Source of the DNA: an uncultured Oscillospiraceae bacterium
GTDB taxonomy: Bacteria > Bacillota > Clostridia > Oscillospirales > Oscillospiraceae
DNA: 44,612 nt
Reading direction: 5' to 3'
Assembly: GCA_910587345.1 (NCBI GenBank)
Contig: CAJUKH010000029.1
Coordinates: 1-44,612 of the forward strand
Shown here: piece by piece, positions 24,117-33,286 of the stretch
How positions within the stretch are numbered: the first letter of the stretch is position 1
Layout of the letters: the number at the start of each line of letters is the position of its first letter
Notes under the pieces: model-generated
What the model saw: the letters and a program-made list of their open reading frames with translations, nothing else
Database searches by the model: none
Told to the model about the DNA's origin: nothing
Translations under genes and position numbers: made by a program

Positions 24117-25010
24117 ATGGGAGATATCTTCTCTGTCATCAATGATTTTTTTGTCAATTTTAAAAGCATCTCTATTTCCGACATCATTGATATCGCCATC
24201 ATGGCCTTCCTGATTTACAAATTTATTGACCTGCTTCAGTTAGCCAATTCGAAGAAGGTAATTCGAGGTGTGGGGGTAATCGTAGTATCCCTATGGCTTT
24301 CCACGCTGTTTCACTTATATACGGTGAATTTTCTTCTGAACAGGGTACTGGAATGGGGTGTTTTGACTTTAGTTGTTCTCTTCCAGCCGGAGTTGAGAAA
24401 GCTATTGGAGCAAGTGGGCAGCAGTAACCTCAGCGCCGTTTTTTCCAGTCGGCAAAGCACACCAGACGAGCTGGAGAACGCTATCACTCAAACCGTGGAA
24501 GCCTATGCATCCCTTTCGGAAAGCAAAACAGGAGCGCTGATGGTATTTGAGCGAAAAAATATGCTCAATGATGCCATTCGTACCGGAACGGCGCTGGACA
24601 CCGTGGTAAACAGCGAGTTGTTGAAAAACATTTTCTGGAACAAAGCGCCGCTGCATGATGGGGCGGTCATTGTACGGGAGGGGCGGATCGTTGGCGCCGG
24701 CTGTATGCTTCCCATGTCCGGAAATGTTAACCTTTCCAGAGAACTTGGAATGCGGCATCGGGCAGGGATTGGCGCCAGTGAACAGACCGATGCTGTCGTT
24801 GCCATCGTTTCCGAAGAAACGGGTTCTATCTCGGTGGCGGTGGGCGGAATGCTGAAGCGGCATCTGGCCCCCGAAACACTGGAACGGCTGCTTCGTAATG
24901 AGTTACTTCCAAAGGAAAAGGAAGAGGAAAGTACGCTTGTCACCAAAATGACTGCTTTGTTCCGTGGGAAAAGGGAGGCGAATCAGGATGGAGAAGATAG
25001 TAAAAAGTAA
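24117..25010 (+). CDS. cdaA: diadenylate cyclase CdaA
   Basis: A 297-aa membrane enzyme that makes c-di-AMP from two ATP. Three N-terminal membrane helices (about 24-38, 48-65, 76-90) precede the DAC domain, whose catalytic motifs DGA (181-183, in APLHDGAVIV) and RHR (213-215, in MRHRAG) are intact. c-di-AMP controls potassium and wall homeostasis. AAGGGAGG precedes the ATG. It overlaps cdaR by 23 nt. Confidence 0.96.
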   Translation: MGDIFSVINDFFVNFKSISISDIIDIAIMAFLIYKFIDLLQLANSKKVIRGVGVIVVSLWLSTLFHLYTVNFLLNRVLEWGVLTLVVLFQPELRKLLEQVGSSNLSAVFSSRQSTPDELENAITQTVEAYASLSESKTGALMVFERKNMLNDAIRTGTALDTVVNSELLKNIFWNKAPLHDGAVIVREGRIVGAGCMLPMSGNVNLSRELGMRHRAGIGASEQTDAVVAIVSEETGSISVAVGGMLKRHLAPETLERLLRNELLPKEKEEESTLVTKMTALFRGKREANQDGEDSKK

Positions 25011-26226
25011 AGGCTTCCATATGGTGCTTTCTGTCCTGATCGCAATTGGGTTGTGGATGTATGTTGGGCGGGTGGAAAATCCGGATGTACCGGATACGAT
25101 CCGCAACCTGCCCATTACTTTTGTTGGAACGGACATACTGGAAAACAGGGGACTGATGATACACCAGGGCGGAGAGCAAACCGTTACCATTCGGGTCACG
25201 GGAAAACGCAACGTGGTAAATCTTCTGTCCGCAGAGACAGTCTCTATCATGGTGGATGTCTCTACGATCGAACAGCCTGGGCAATATACTCTATCCTATC
25301 AGGTCTTTTTCAATTTGCCGGGAACCAATTCTTCCAGTTCTCTGGTGGTGACGGACCGCTCGCCTCAAAATCTGGTCTTTACCGTAGCAAGGCAAGCGCA
25401 ACGAAAAATCCCCATTCGGGGAAGTACAAATGTCAGTGTTGCAGAAGGGTATCAGGCCGGAGCCTTTAGCTTTTTGCCGGATACGATCGAGGTCCGGGGT
25501 GAGGAGTCTCTGGTCAATCAAATCGAGTATGCTCAAGTAATTTTGGAACAGACCGAGTTGTCCGCAACCTTTAGCGGTGATCTTCCGTACACCCTCATCG
25601 GTTATAACGGGGATACGATCGATAGGGAAAAGCTGATAACCAACGCTTCCTTCATTCGGACCACATTGCCGATCTACCAAATCAAGGAAGTCCCGCTGAC
25701 GGTAAATATCTTGCCGGGCGGCGGTGCCAATCAGCAAAATATCAAATATGAAATTGAGCCAAAATCCATTATGGTTTCCGGGTCTGCAAATGACTTGGAA
25801 CCGCTAAAGGAGATTTCTCTGGGAGAAATCGATTTGTCCAAAATTACGGAGAGCGAGACACTGACCTTCTCCATTCCTCTGGCTCCTGAGCTGAATAATG
25901 TAAGCGGCGTGTCCGAAGCTACAGTATCTATCACGATCAAGGGTCTTACCACGGCCACATTGGAAGTGGATAATATAGAATTTATCCATGTTCCGATAGG
26001 GTATATACCGAGAAAAGTGACACAAACCAGACAGGTACAGATTCGCGGTACTGCGGAAGCGGTCGCTTCGGTAAGCGCTTCCCAGCTTCGGATCGTAGCT
26101 GATTTAGACCAGGCCGTGGCTACCACGGGCACGCAGACTATCCCAGTGAAGGTTTATCTGGATAGCGCCGGTGATGTGGGAGTCGTTGGCGATTATAATA
26201 TCGTGGTTTCGATTACCAGACAATAG
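24988..26226 (+). CDS. cdaR: YbbR-domain regulator CdaR
   Basis: A 412-aa protein with one N-terminal membrane helix (about residues 9-24) and an extracytoplasmic part made of about four YbbR repeats. The first includes NLPITFVG and TIRVTGKRNVV. CdaR binds and modulates CdaA. ATG 24988 is preceded by AAGGGAGG (24971-24978). In many Firmicutes glmM comes next; here an rseC-like gene does. Confidence 0.9.
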   Translation: MEKIVKSKGFHMVLSVLIAIGLWMYVGRVENPDVPDTIRNLPITFVGTDILENRGLMIHQGGEQTVTIRVTGKRNVVNLLSAETVSIMVDVSTIEQPGQYTLSYQVFFNLPGTNSSSSLVVTDRSPQNLVFTVARQAQRKIPIRGSTNVSVAEGYQAGAFSFLPDTIEVRGEESLVNQIEYAQVILEQTELSATFSGDLPYTLIGYNGDTIDREKLITNASFIRTTLPIYQIKEVPLTVNILPGGGANQQNIKYEIEPKSIMVSGSANDLEPLKEISLGEIDLSKITESETLTFSIPLAPELNNVSGVSEATVSITIKGLTTATLEVDNIEFIHVPIGYIPRKVTQTRQVQIRGTAEAVASVSASQLRIVADLDQAVATTGTQTIPVKVYLDSAGDVGVVGDYNIVVSITRQ

Positions 26227-26253
26227 TGTTCCATTTTTTGAAGGAGATAGGCT

Positions 26254-26679
26254 ATGAGACAGACAGCACAAGTAATACGAACGGTTTCTCCCGGTTATGT
26301 GGAGGTAAAGGTCCGCCGGGCCTCGGCCTGTGCCAGTGCCCATAACTGCGGCTCTTGTGACCATTGCAGTTTTATGGAGAATGCCCCTGAAATCGTCGTT
26401 GTTGCAGAGGATGACCGGGGTGCTCAGGTTGGAGATACGGTAACGGTAGAGAGTGCTACCTCCAGCGTTCTGGGGGCCGCAGTACTTTTGTATATCGTTC
26501 CTTTTATCCTCTTTTTTAGCGGCTATTTGATGGGAATGTCCCTTCAGTGGACCGAAGGAGCCGCCATTGGCCTGGGGGGGATCGGCTTCGTTCTGGGCTT
26601 ACTGGCTGCCATCGGCTTAGACAGATATCGAAAGCATCACAAACCGGTGTCATTTAAAGTTGTTGCTCTGGGTGGTTAA
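26254..26679 (+). CDS. SoxR-reducing/RseC-family membrane protein
   Basis: A 141-aa protein of the RseC_MucC family. A short N-terminal domain carries a cysteine cluster (C26, C32, C35, C38; CGSCDHC), then two membrane helices (about 69-90 and 98-120). Proteobacterial RseC helps reduce SoxR or modulates sigma-E, while clostridial members are often near Rnf genes. No rnf or soxR gene is visible here, so the partner is unknown. GAAGGAGAT precedes the ATG. Confidence 0.85.
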   Translation: MRQTAQVIRTVSPGYVEVKVRRASACASAHNCGSCDHCSFMENAPEIVVVAEDDRGAQVGDTVTVESATSSVLGAAVLLYIVPFILFFSGYLMGMSLQWTEGAAIGLGGIGFVLGLLAAIGLDRYRKHHKPVSFKVVALGG

Positions 26680-26684
26680 GAAGA

Positions 26685-27572
26685 ATGTTTGGTTATGTCC
26701 GCCCCAGAGAAGATACGCTCCCCGACGGTGCATTAGAGCGTTATACAGCGGTTTACTGCGGTTTGTGCCACACTCTGGGGGAAGCATACGGAACACCCGC
26801 CCGCTTATTTTTGAACTATGATTTTGCCTTCCTTGCTATGCTTTTGGCCCCTGAAACCACAGATGTAGATATACAGCATAAGCGCTGTTTTCTTCACCCC
26901 TTCAAGGGAAAGCCGGCTTGCAAAAACAGGGAATGGCTTTCTGTTTCCGCGGCGGAAAGTTTGATCTTGAGCCGTTGGAAGCTGATGGACACACTGCAGG
27001 ATGACAATTTAGCGGGAAGACTGGAAGCGCGAAGTTTTTTACGGATATTGGATCAGGGATATCAGAAAGCCCGGGAGAAATGTCCTGCCTTTGACGCTTC
27101 GGTCCAATATCATTTGCGGGAACTTCGGAAACTGGAGCAAGAAGAATGCCCGATGCTTGACCGTGTGACTGACAATTTCGCAGCGCTTCTTCAAGCGGCA
27201 ACGCCAGTGACAGAGAATGCAAAAAAGGCTCGAATACTGGAACAATTGTTGTACCATATTGGACGCTGGATCTATCTGATCGACGCAGTGGATGATTTGG
27301 AGGAAGACCGTATCTCAAACCGCTATAACCCTGTTGCGGCTCGTTTTCCACAGTGGACTGACGCGGATGCCGCCTATTTACGTCAAATGATGGACCACTC
27401 ATTGTCTTTGGCCGGCGCTGCTTTTCAATTACTGGAGCCAACCCCTTGGACTGACGTATTGGAGAATATTTTATACAGCGGATTACCCAGCGTGGAGGAG
27501 TTGGTTTTCTCCGGGCGGTGGAGAGAAGATCAAAAAAAGCATAGGAGAAAGAGTAATGAGCGATCCGTATAG
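26685..27572 (+). CDS. DUF5685 family protein
   Basis: A 295-aa protein with the features of DUF5685, a family of unknown function in Clostridia. It opens FGYVRP and has an early CGLC pair (C25, C28), then RCFLHPF (C68) and C79, so it may bind a metal. An acidic DDLEED (203-208) lies in a helix, loosely like the aspartate motifs of prenyl-synthase folds; that likeness is speculative. Its 3' end overlaps the DnaJ gene by 17 nt. No clear Shine-Dalgarno precedes its start. Confidence 0.75.
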   Translation: MFGYVRPREDTLPDGALERYTAVYCGLCHTLGEAYGTPARLFLNYDFAFLAMLLAPETTDVDIQHKRCFLHPFKGKPACKNREWLSVSAAESLILSRWKLMDTLQDDNLAGRLEARSFLRILDQGYQKAREKCPAFDASVQYHLRELRKLEQEECPMLDRVTDNFAALLQAATPVTENAKKARILEQLLYHIGRWIYLIDAVDDLEEDRISNRYNPVAARFPQWTDADAAYLRQMMDHSLSLAGAAFQLLEPTPWTDVLENILYSGLPSVEELVFSGRWREDQKKHRRKSNERSV

Positions 27573-28167
27573 CGTTCTTGGAATATTGCCGGAGGCCAGT
27601 GACGAAGAAGTCAAGCGAGCTTATCGTGACTTGGCGCGGAAGTACCATCCGGATAATTATCAAAATAATCCGCTGGCAGATTTAGCCGAGGAAAAAATGA
27701 AAGAAATCAATGAAGCCTATGCCGCCATTACCCGTTCCAGAAGCGGTGGCGGAGCAGGTCCGGGCGACTATGGGTTTCAGGGCCGGCAGTATCAACAGCA
27801 ATACACCTACCAACAGCAAAGTACTGACAATGGCGCTTTGTATAGTCAAATACGACAGTGTATCAATATGGGAAATCTTATCCAAGCAGAACAGCTTTTG
27901 CGTTCTGCACCAAGGCAAACGGCCGAATGGTATTTTCTGTCCGGCCACCTGGCGTATCAAAAGGGCTGGCTGGATGAAGCAATGCAGCACTTCCAGACAG
28001 CTTATAATATGGAACCTACCAACGTGGAGTACCGACAGGCGCTTTCTATGATGCAGCAGGGGGGTGGCGGATACCGCCCCAGCGGGTACCGTTATTCCAG
28101 CTGTGACCCCTGTACCGCATATATGTGTTTCAGTCTTTGTACGCCGTGGGGCGGCCCTTGTTGCTGA
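27556..28167 (+). CDS. J-domain protein with TPR-like region and cysteine-rich tail
   Basis: A 203-aa protein. An N-terminal J domain (about 3-63) has the HPD tripeptide (31-33) that stimulates DnaK ATPase. A Gly/Gln-rich linker (about 65-92) is followed by a helical region like tetratricopeptide repeats (about 95-165), and the last 22 residues hold six cysteines (CDPC, two single C, final CC). It lacks the DnaJ zinc-finger domain and so is a specialised J protein, perhaps delivering DnaK to the DUF5685 partner whose gene overlaps it. Confidence 0.85.
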   Translation: MSDPYSVLGILPEASDEEVKRAYRDLARKYHPDNYQNNPLADLAEEKMKEINEAYAAITRSRSGGGAGPGDYGFQGRQYQQQYTYQQQSTDNGALYSQIRQCINMGNLIQAEQLLRSAPRQTAEWYFLSGHLAYQKGWLDEAMQHFQTAYNMEPTNVEYRQALSMMQQGGGGYRPSGYRYSSCDPCTAYMCFSLCTPWGGPCC

Positions 28168-28175
28168 CATAAAAA

Positions 28176-28205
28176 TTGACAGTTCTTTCGCTTTTGTGGT
28201 ATAAT
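28176..28205 (+). promoter_or_regulatory. consensus sigma-A promoter of the yicC-remA-gmk-rpoZ run
   Basis: TTGACA (28176-28181), 18 nt, TATAAT (28200-28205). Both boxes match the consensus perfectly. It is the strongest promoter in the window by sequence. Confidence 0.92.
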
Positions 28206-28241
28206 ATTACGCTCAGGATGACATTGAAGGGAAGTGGCGGC

Positions 28242-29126
28242 GTGATTAGAAGCATGACCGGATACGGACGTGCAAAGGAGACTCGAAATGGTCGGGATAT
28301 CACTGTAGAATTGCGCAGTGTCAATAATCGCTACCTGGATTGTACGGTAAAGATGCCAAGAAGCTATGTTTTTGCCGAAGACGCAATAAAGAATCTGGTG
28401 CAAAAGGGAACCAGTCGGGGGAAAGTGGATGTATTTATTTCAGTGGAATCTACTGGTACAGAGGAAGCTGTTGTTTCTGTGAATATGCCTCTGGCTCAAA
28501 GTTATATTTCCGCTATGGAAACGCTGAAAAAGCTGGCCGGCAACAACGCCAAGACAGATTATTGCGTCACCGACTTAGCTCGGCTTCCTGATATCCTCAC
28601 GGTTTCCAAGGCCGAGGAAGACCTTGAGATGCTTTCTGGTGACCTTTGTGCTGTGGCTGCGGCCGCTATTCAGGCTCATACGGCTATGCGTGAAACCGAG
28701 GGAGCAAGATTGGCGCTGGATATTCGAAGCCGGGCCGCTGCAATCGCTGCATTATTGGCTAAAGTAGAAGAACGAGCTCCGCATATTGTGGAGGATTACC
28801 GTTCCCGCTTAACTGCTAAATTGCAGGAAGTACTGGGTAATACTCAAATCGATGAAAGCCGAATTCTTACCGAGGCCGCAGTCTACGCCGACAAGGTAGC
28901 GACAGATGAAGAAACCGTTCGTCTGCGCAGCCACCTGGCCCAGTTAGAGGAAATGTTGGACCAGGGGGGAGCAGTAGGCCGAAAACTTGATTTTCTCATT
29001 CAGGAATTCAACCGTGAAGTCAATACCATCGGCTCAAAGTGTAATGACCTGGAAACTTCTCGTTTGGTGGTTGATATGAAGGCCGAGATCGAAAAGATTC
29101 GGGAGCAGATACAGAATCTGGAGTGA
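28242..29126 (+). CDS. yicC: YicC/YloC-family endoribonuclease
   Basis: A 294-aa protein; the N-terminus IRSMTGYGRA and the C-terminal KCND motif followed by KAEIEKIREQIQN are family marks. Recent work assigns endoribonuclease activity to YicC-type proteins. GTG 28242 is chosen because AAGGGAAG lies 7 nt upstream and the family usually starts one residue before IRSMTGYG. Next come remA, gmk and rpoZ, the same order as in Bacillus subtilis. Confidence 0.93.
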   Translation: MIRSMTGYGRAKETRNGRDITVELRSVNNRYLDCTVKMPRSYVFAEDAIKNLVQKGTSRGKVDVFISVESTGTEEAVVSVNMPLAQSYISAMETLKKLAGNNAKTDYCVTDLARLPDILTVSKAEEDLEMLSGDLCAVAAAAIQAHTAMRETEGARLALDIRSRAAAIAALLAKVEERAPHIVEDYRSRLTAKLQEVLGNTQIDESRILTEAAVYADKVATDEETVRLRSHLAQLEEMLDQGGAVGRKLDFLIQEFNREVNTIGSKCNDLETSRLVVDMKAEIEKIREQIQNLE

Positions 29127-29140
29127 GAGAGGGAAAGGGA

Positions 29141-29410
29141 ATGCGGCTGATCAATGTGGGGTTTGGAAATATGATTTCCGCCGAACGCCTTATCGCTATC
29201 GTAGGTCCTGAATCAGCTCCCATCAAGCGAATGATCCAAGAAGCCAGAGAGGCGGGAACCTTAGTTGACGCCACCTATGGTCGCCGTACCCGGGCTGTGC
29301 TGATCATGGATAGTGACCACATTATCCTGTCCGGGCTGCAGCCTGAAACGGTAACTGCTCGTTTTGGCGGAAGAGACTCCGAAGATAATAAAGAGGAGGA
29401 TGCCCTATGA
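29141..29410 (+). CDS. remA: extracellular matrix regulator RemA (DUF370)
   Basis: An 89-aa DNA-binding protein. LINVGFGNMI, VGPESAPIKR and DATYGRRTRAVLIMDS are nearly invariant in RemA. In Bacillus it forms rings and activates biofilm-matrix and osmoprotection genes. I chose ATG 29141 over the in-frame 29123 because it gives the family N-terminus. It overlaps gmk by 4 nt. Confidence 0.95.
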   Translation: MRLINVGFGNMISAERLIAIVGPESAPIKRMIQEAREAGTLVDATYGRRTRAVLIMDSDHIILSGLQPETVTARFGGRDSEDNKEEDAL

Positions 29411-30015
29411 ACAGCACAAAAAGGAGAGGGCAACTTATTGTGCTTTCCGGCCCTTCCGGAACAGGAAAAAGTACTGTGATCGCCGAATTGCTGCAAGCTC
29501 GGCCCGACCTTTATTTCTCGGTGTCGTTTACCACCAGGCCTCCCCGCCCCGGTGAAACGGACGGAAAAGAGTATCATTTTGTTTCCCGAGAAACCTTTGA
29601 AGATATGATTTCAAAGGGCGCGTTTCTGGAATATGCGCAATATGTCGAGAATTACTACGGCACATCCCTCCAGCTGATCGAGGAAAAGCGTGCGGCCGGT
29701 ATTGATGTGCTTTTAGAGATAGAAGTCCAGGGGGCTGAAGAGGTAAGAAAGAAATGCCCCGATGCGGTCTTGATTTTTGTGGCTCCGCCATCCTTTGAGG
29801 AACTTTCCCGCCGGCTCAGGGAGCGGAATACCGATGATGAAGCCGTTATTGCCAGCCGTTTGGAGACTGCAAGAAAAGAATGTGAAGAAATTTCCAACTA
29901 TGATTATCTGGTTGTGAACTATCAGGTGCCCATCGCAGTGAAAGAGGTGTTGTCTATTTTGACTGCCTCCGGCTGCCGGACACAATATCGTTTGATAGAC
30001 TGGAAAGGAGTCTGA
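29407..30015 (+). CDS. gmk: guanylate kinase
   Basis: A 202-aa kinase that phosphorylates GMP to GDP. P-loop GPSGTGKST, the GMP-binding VSFTTRPPRPGE and the region DVLLEIEVQGA are all normal. It lies in the yicC-remA-gmk-rpoZ run and couples to remA through overlapping start and stop codons. Confidence 0.97.
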   Translation: MNSTKRRGQLIVLSGPSGTGKSTVIAELLQARPDLYFSVSFTTRPPRPGETDGKEYHFVSRETFEDMISKGAFLEYAQYVENYYGTSLQLIEEKRAAGIDVLLEIEVQGAEEVRKKCPDAVLIFVAPPSFEELSRRLRERNTDDEAVIASRLETARKECEEISNYDYLVVNYQVPIAVKEVLSILTASGCRTQYRLIDWKGV

Positions 30016-30022
30016 TGTTTTT

Positions 30023-30220
30023 ATGATGCTCAAACCCGCTATGAAAACCCTTTTGGAGCAAGTGCCCAGCCGGTATATGCTGGTGAACGTGGTAGCCCAC
30101 AAGGCTCGTCAAATTGCCAGCAAAGCCGAGGATGAGGGATATCCTTTGGATGAGAAACCCGTTACTTTGGCACTGAAGGCTGTGGCTGCCGGAGAGCTGG
30201 AAATCGGCGAGGAAGTATAA
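30023..30220 (+). CDS. rpoZ: DNA-directed RNA polymerase omega subunit
   Basis: A 65-aa small polymerase subunit. The core has SRYMLVNVVAHKARQI and later KPVTLALKAVAAGEL, both typical of omega. AAAGGAG (30004-30010) lies 12 nt before the ATG at 30023; the ATG at 30026 is also possible. Confidence 0.93.
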   Translation: MMLKPAMKTLLEQVPSRYMLVNVVAHKARQIASKAEDEGYPLDEKPVTLALKAVAAGELEIGEEV

Positions 30221-30226
30221 GGCGAG

Positions 30227-30266
30227 AAAGGCAAGCGTTTGGGCGTAGTCTCGGCGCTTGCCTTTT
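30227..30266 (+). terminator. terminator-like hairpin after rpoZ
   Basis: AAAGGCAAGCG (30227-30237) pairs with CGCTTGCCTTT (30255-30265) with a 17-nt loop and a TTTT end. It may cut down read-through into priA; I see no separate priA promoter. Confidence 0.7.
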
Positions 30267-30289
30267 CCCGGATAAAAGGGGGACGTCAT

Positions 30290-32758
30290 TTGTCCGTTCG
30301 CATCGCAAAAATTGCATTGTCGGCGGCCACCTTTGCCATCGACCAACCGTATTCCTATTTGGTGCCGAAAGAGCTGGAACAGCTCATGCCCGGAATTCGG
30401 GTCATAGTCCCTTTTGGACCGGGAAACCGGCGGGCAGAGGGCTTGGTGTTATCTGTCTCTGAAGGCCAGCCAGAACTTCCTTTAAAGTCGATTTTAGCCT
30501 GTTTGGATGAGGAGCCTGTCTTGGATGACGAGGGGCTTCGGTTGGCCCTATGGATTCACGAGCGCTGGTTCTGCACTGTTTACGAAGCCGCCAGAGCCAT
30601 GCTTCCCGCAGGTCTTTATTATGCATTGCAGGATTGTTATTGCCTGTCTGACGGAATTGACAGGGAGACTGCCGTGGCCGCAGCGGGAAAGTCTAACCAC
30701 GAAAAAAAAGTGGTAGAATTGGTTTCGGCCCACAAAGGCGGCCTTGAAGTTGGGATCATTCGCGAGGCTTTTGGGACAAAAGACCCCGGCCCTGCGCTTC
30801 GCTCTTTGCTGGGAAAAGGGATTCTTACTTTAGTGACCAGTGCGTCCCGGGGTGTAGGTGATAAAGTTGAGCGCTGGGCTTCGCTGGCTATCCCCCCCGA
30901 AGAGGCTATGGCTCAGGCAAGCCTGAAACGAAAAACCGCTCCACTTCGATATTCCGTCATAGAATTGCTTTCCGGGATCGGTAGCGCACCGGTAAAGGAA
31001 ATCTGTTATTTTACAGGTGCATCCAACGCAACCATACGTTCTTTGGAAAAAGGCGGATATATTTCTATTGAAGAGCAGGAAGCATATCGCCGCAGCAGAC
31101 CCAGTCAAGCAGAACAGGCAGGTCCAATTTATTTAAACGCGGAACAACAAGCAGCCTTTGAAGGATTGAATGCATTGGCACAAACCGAAAATGCAGCTGT
31201 AGCTCTTCTTTATGGCGTTACCGGAAGCGGAAAGACCCAGGTGTATCTTCGATTAATTCAAGAGGTATTGGCTCGTGGAAAAACCGCTTTGGCTTTGGTG
31301 CCGGAAATTGCTTTGACCCCTCAGCTGATGGCTATCTTTACTTCCCACTTTGGAGAGGAGGTCGCGGTCCTTCACAGCTCCTTACCTGCCGGGGAACGGT
31401 ACGATGAATGGAAGCGGGCCAGAAACGGTAAAGTCCGTGTTGTGATCGGTACCCGCTCAGCTGTGTTTGCCCCCTTGAAAAACCTTGGTCTTATCATATT
31501 GGACGAGGAGCAGGAGGGGAGCTATAAATCTGAAAATGTTCCCCGGTATCATGCGAGAGATGTGGCAAAATACCGTGCCCAGAGAAACGGCGCACTGCTG
31601 GTACTTGGCTCCGCTACCCCTGCCGTGGAGACGATGTACCATGCGCAAAATGGAGATTACCATCTTTTTCAGCTGCGGCATCGATATAACGAACGAATTT
31701 TACCTCAAGTTTATTTGGCGGATTTGAAGGAGGAGTTACAGGCAGGGAATCCTTCTCCCATCAGCTTTCAGTTGCAGCAGGCATTGGAGGAAAATATCAA
31801 TCGGGGAGAACAAAGTATTCTTTTCCTTAATCGACGTGGTGCCAGTCCTATGGTAACTTGTGTTTCCTGCGGCCAGGTTCCCACTTGCCCCCGATGCTCT
31901 GCCTATTTGACGTATCACTCCGTAAACCGCCGTTTGATGTGCCATTATTGCGGACACTCGGAACCTTTGCCTGACAACTGCCCCGAATGTGGCGGGATGC
32001 TGGAGCAGGTTGGAAGCGGCACACAACGGGTTGAGGAGGCCCTGCGGGAGCGCTTTCCCGATGTTGAAGTGATGCGAATGGATGCTGACACCACCACCGC
32101 CAGCCGTTCTCACGAAAAAATGCTGGCTCGATTCAGAGAAGAGCGTATCCCAATTTTGGTTGGAACGCAAATGGTCGCCAAGGGTTTGGATTTTGAGAAC
32201 GTTACTTTGGTTGGGGTCGTTTCTGCGGATCAGGGGCTGTATGTTGATGACTACCGGGCAGGAGAAAAAACGTTTTCCCTTATCACGCAGGTTGTCGGAC
32301 GAGCCGGCCGGGGAAATAAAGAAGGCCGAGCTATTATTCAAACCTTTACGCCAGAAAATGATGTGATATTGGCTGCTGCCCGACAGGATTACGATCATTT
32401 TTACGCAGAGGAAATCGGACTTCGCCGCATACGAAATTGCCCCCCATTTTCTTCTTTTTTTGTTGTTACCGTTTCCGGTCCCGAGGAAGGGCAGGTATTC
32501 AGAGTCTGTGCCATGTTGAGAGAGACGGTACGGCAATGGCTTCAAATGCCGCAATATCAGGATATTTCCTGTCAGGTATTAGGGCCGGTGCCCGCTGCCA
32601 TTGTAAAGGTAAATAATCGATATCGCTACCATATGACCCTTGTGGCGCAAAATACAAAACAAATCCGGGCATTGGTGGCCCACTTGATTCGCTGTGCACA
32701 GCAAGATAAAAAAAACCGGGGTGTATCGGTTTCGGCTGATGTGGATCCCGTGTATTAA
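30290..32758 (+). CDS. priA: primosomal replication protein N' (PriA helicase)
   Basis: An 822-aa helicase that restarts stalled replication forks. It has an N-terminal DNA-binding domain, Walker A GVTGSGKT (309-316), a Walker B motif ILDEEQ, and the zinc-binding insert with CVSCGQVPTCPRC and CHYCGHSEPLPDNCPEC. GRAGRGNKEGRAIIQT marks the last helicase motif. I chose TTG 30290 because AAGGGGG lies at 30276-30282 and the protein then begins SVRIAKIAL, as in the family; an upstream TTG at 30239 falls inside the hairpin. Confidence 0.95.
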   Translation: MSVRIAKIALSAATFAIDQPYSYLVPKELEQLMPGIRVIVPFGPGNRRAEGLVLSVSEGQPELPLKSILACLDEEPVLDDEGLRLALWIHERWFCTVYEAARAMLPAGLYYALQDCYCLSDGIDRETAVAAAGKSNHEKKVVELVSAHKGGLEVGIIREAFGTKDPGPALRSLLGKGILTLVTSASRGVGDKVERWASLAIPPEEAMAQASLKRKTAPLRYSVIELLSGIGSAPVKEICYFTGASNATIRSLEKGGYISIEEQEAYRRSRPSQAEQAGPIYLNAEQQAAFEGLNALAQTENAAVALLYGVTGSGKTQVYLRLIQEVLARGKTALALVPEIALTPQLMAIFTSHFGEEVAVLHSSLPAGERYDEWKRARNGKVRVVIGTRSAVFAPLKNLGLIILDEEQEGSYKSENVPRYHARDVAKYRAQRNGALLVLGSATPAVETMYHAQNGDYHLFQLRHRYNERILPQVYLADLKEELQAGNPSPISFQLQQALEENINRGEQSILFLNRRGASPMVTCVSCGQVPTCPRCSAYLTYHSVNRRLMCHYCGHSEPLPDNCPECGGMLEQVGSGTQRVEEALRERFPDVEVMRMDADTTTASRSHEKMLARFREERIPILVGTQMVAKGLDFENVTLVGVVSADQGLYVDDYRAGEKTFSLITQVVGRAGRGNKEGRAIIQTFTPENDVILAAARQDYDHFYAEEIGLRRIRNCPPFSSFFVVTVSGPEEGQVFRVCAMLRETVRQWLQMPQYQDISCQVLGPVPAAIVKVNNRYRYHMTLVAQNTKQIRALVAHLIRCAQQDKKNRGVSVSADVDPVY

Positions 32759-32770
32759 GGAGAGAGTAAC

Positions 32771-33283
32771 ATGGCCATTCGAAAAATTTTAAGCGACCAG
32801 GAGCCGGAACTTCATAAAAAATGTCATTACATTACAAAATTTGATGATAAACTGTCGTCTTTACTGGATGATTTGAAGGAAACCTTGGCAGACGCCTCCG
32901 GCGCCGGTTTGGCCGCCCCCCAGATAGGTATTCTTCGCCGGGCGGTGATCGTAATCAACGAAGACGGTGAAATGCTGGAGTTGGTGAACCCGGAAATCAT
33001 TGAGCAGAAGGGGGAGCAGGATGGCTTGGAGGGGTGTCTCTCCATTCCCGGACGCTGGGGTTATGTGCTTCGCCCCATGTGGGTCAAGGTAAAAGCCCAA
33101 GACCGGAATGGCAACTGGTTTGAGGTAGAGGGAGAAGAGATGACTGCCCGCTGCTTCTGTCATGAGATCGAGCATTTGGATGGTCACGTCTTCACCGAAC
33201 ATGTAGAGCGGATCTACTCCAACGAAGAAGTGGAGAGAATTATTGAGAAAGAAAATCGGCAGAAGGGAAGGAGACGTTCTTAA
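32771..33283 (+). CDS. def: peptide deformylase
   Basis: A 170-aa metalloenzyme that removes the formyl group from new proteins. All three motifs are present: GAGLAAPQIG (44-53), EGCLS (87-91, C89 binds metal) and HEIEHLDG (131-138). GGAGAG precedes the ATG. Order priA-def-fmt-rsmB-rlmN is the Bacillus order. Confidence 0.97.
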   Translation: MAIRKILSDQEPELHKKCHYITKFDDKLSSLLDDLKETLADASGAGLAAPQIGILRRAVIVINEDGEMLELVNPEIIEQKGEQDGLEGCLSIPGRWGYVLRPMWVKVKAQDRNGNWFEVEGEEMTARCFCHEIEHLDGHVFTEHVERIYSNEEVERIIEKENRQKGRRRS

Positions 33284-33286
33284 ATC

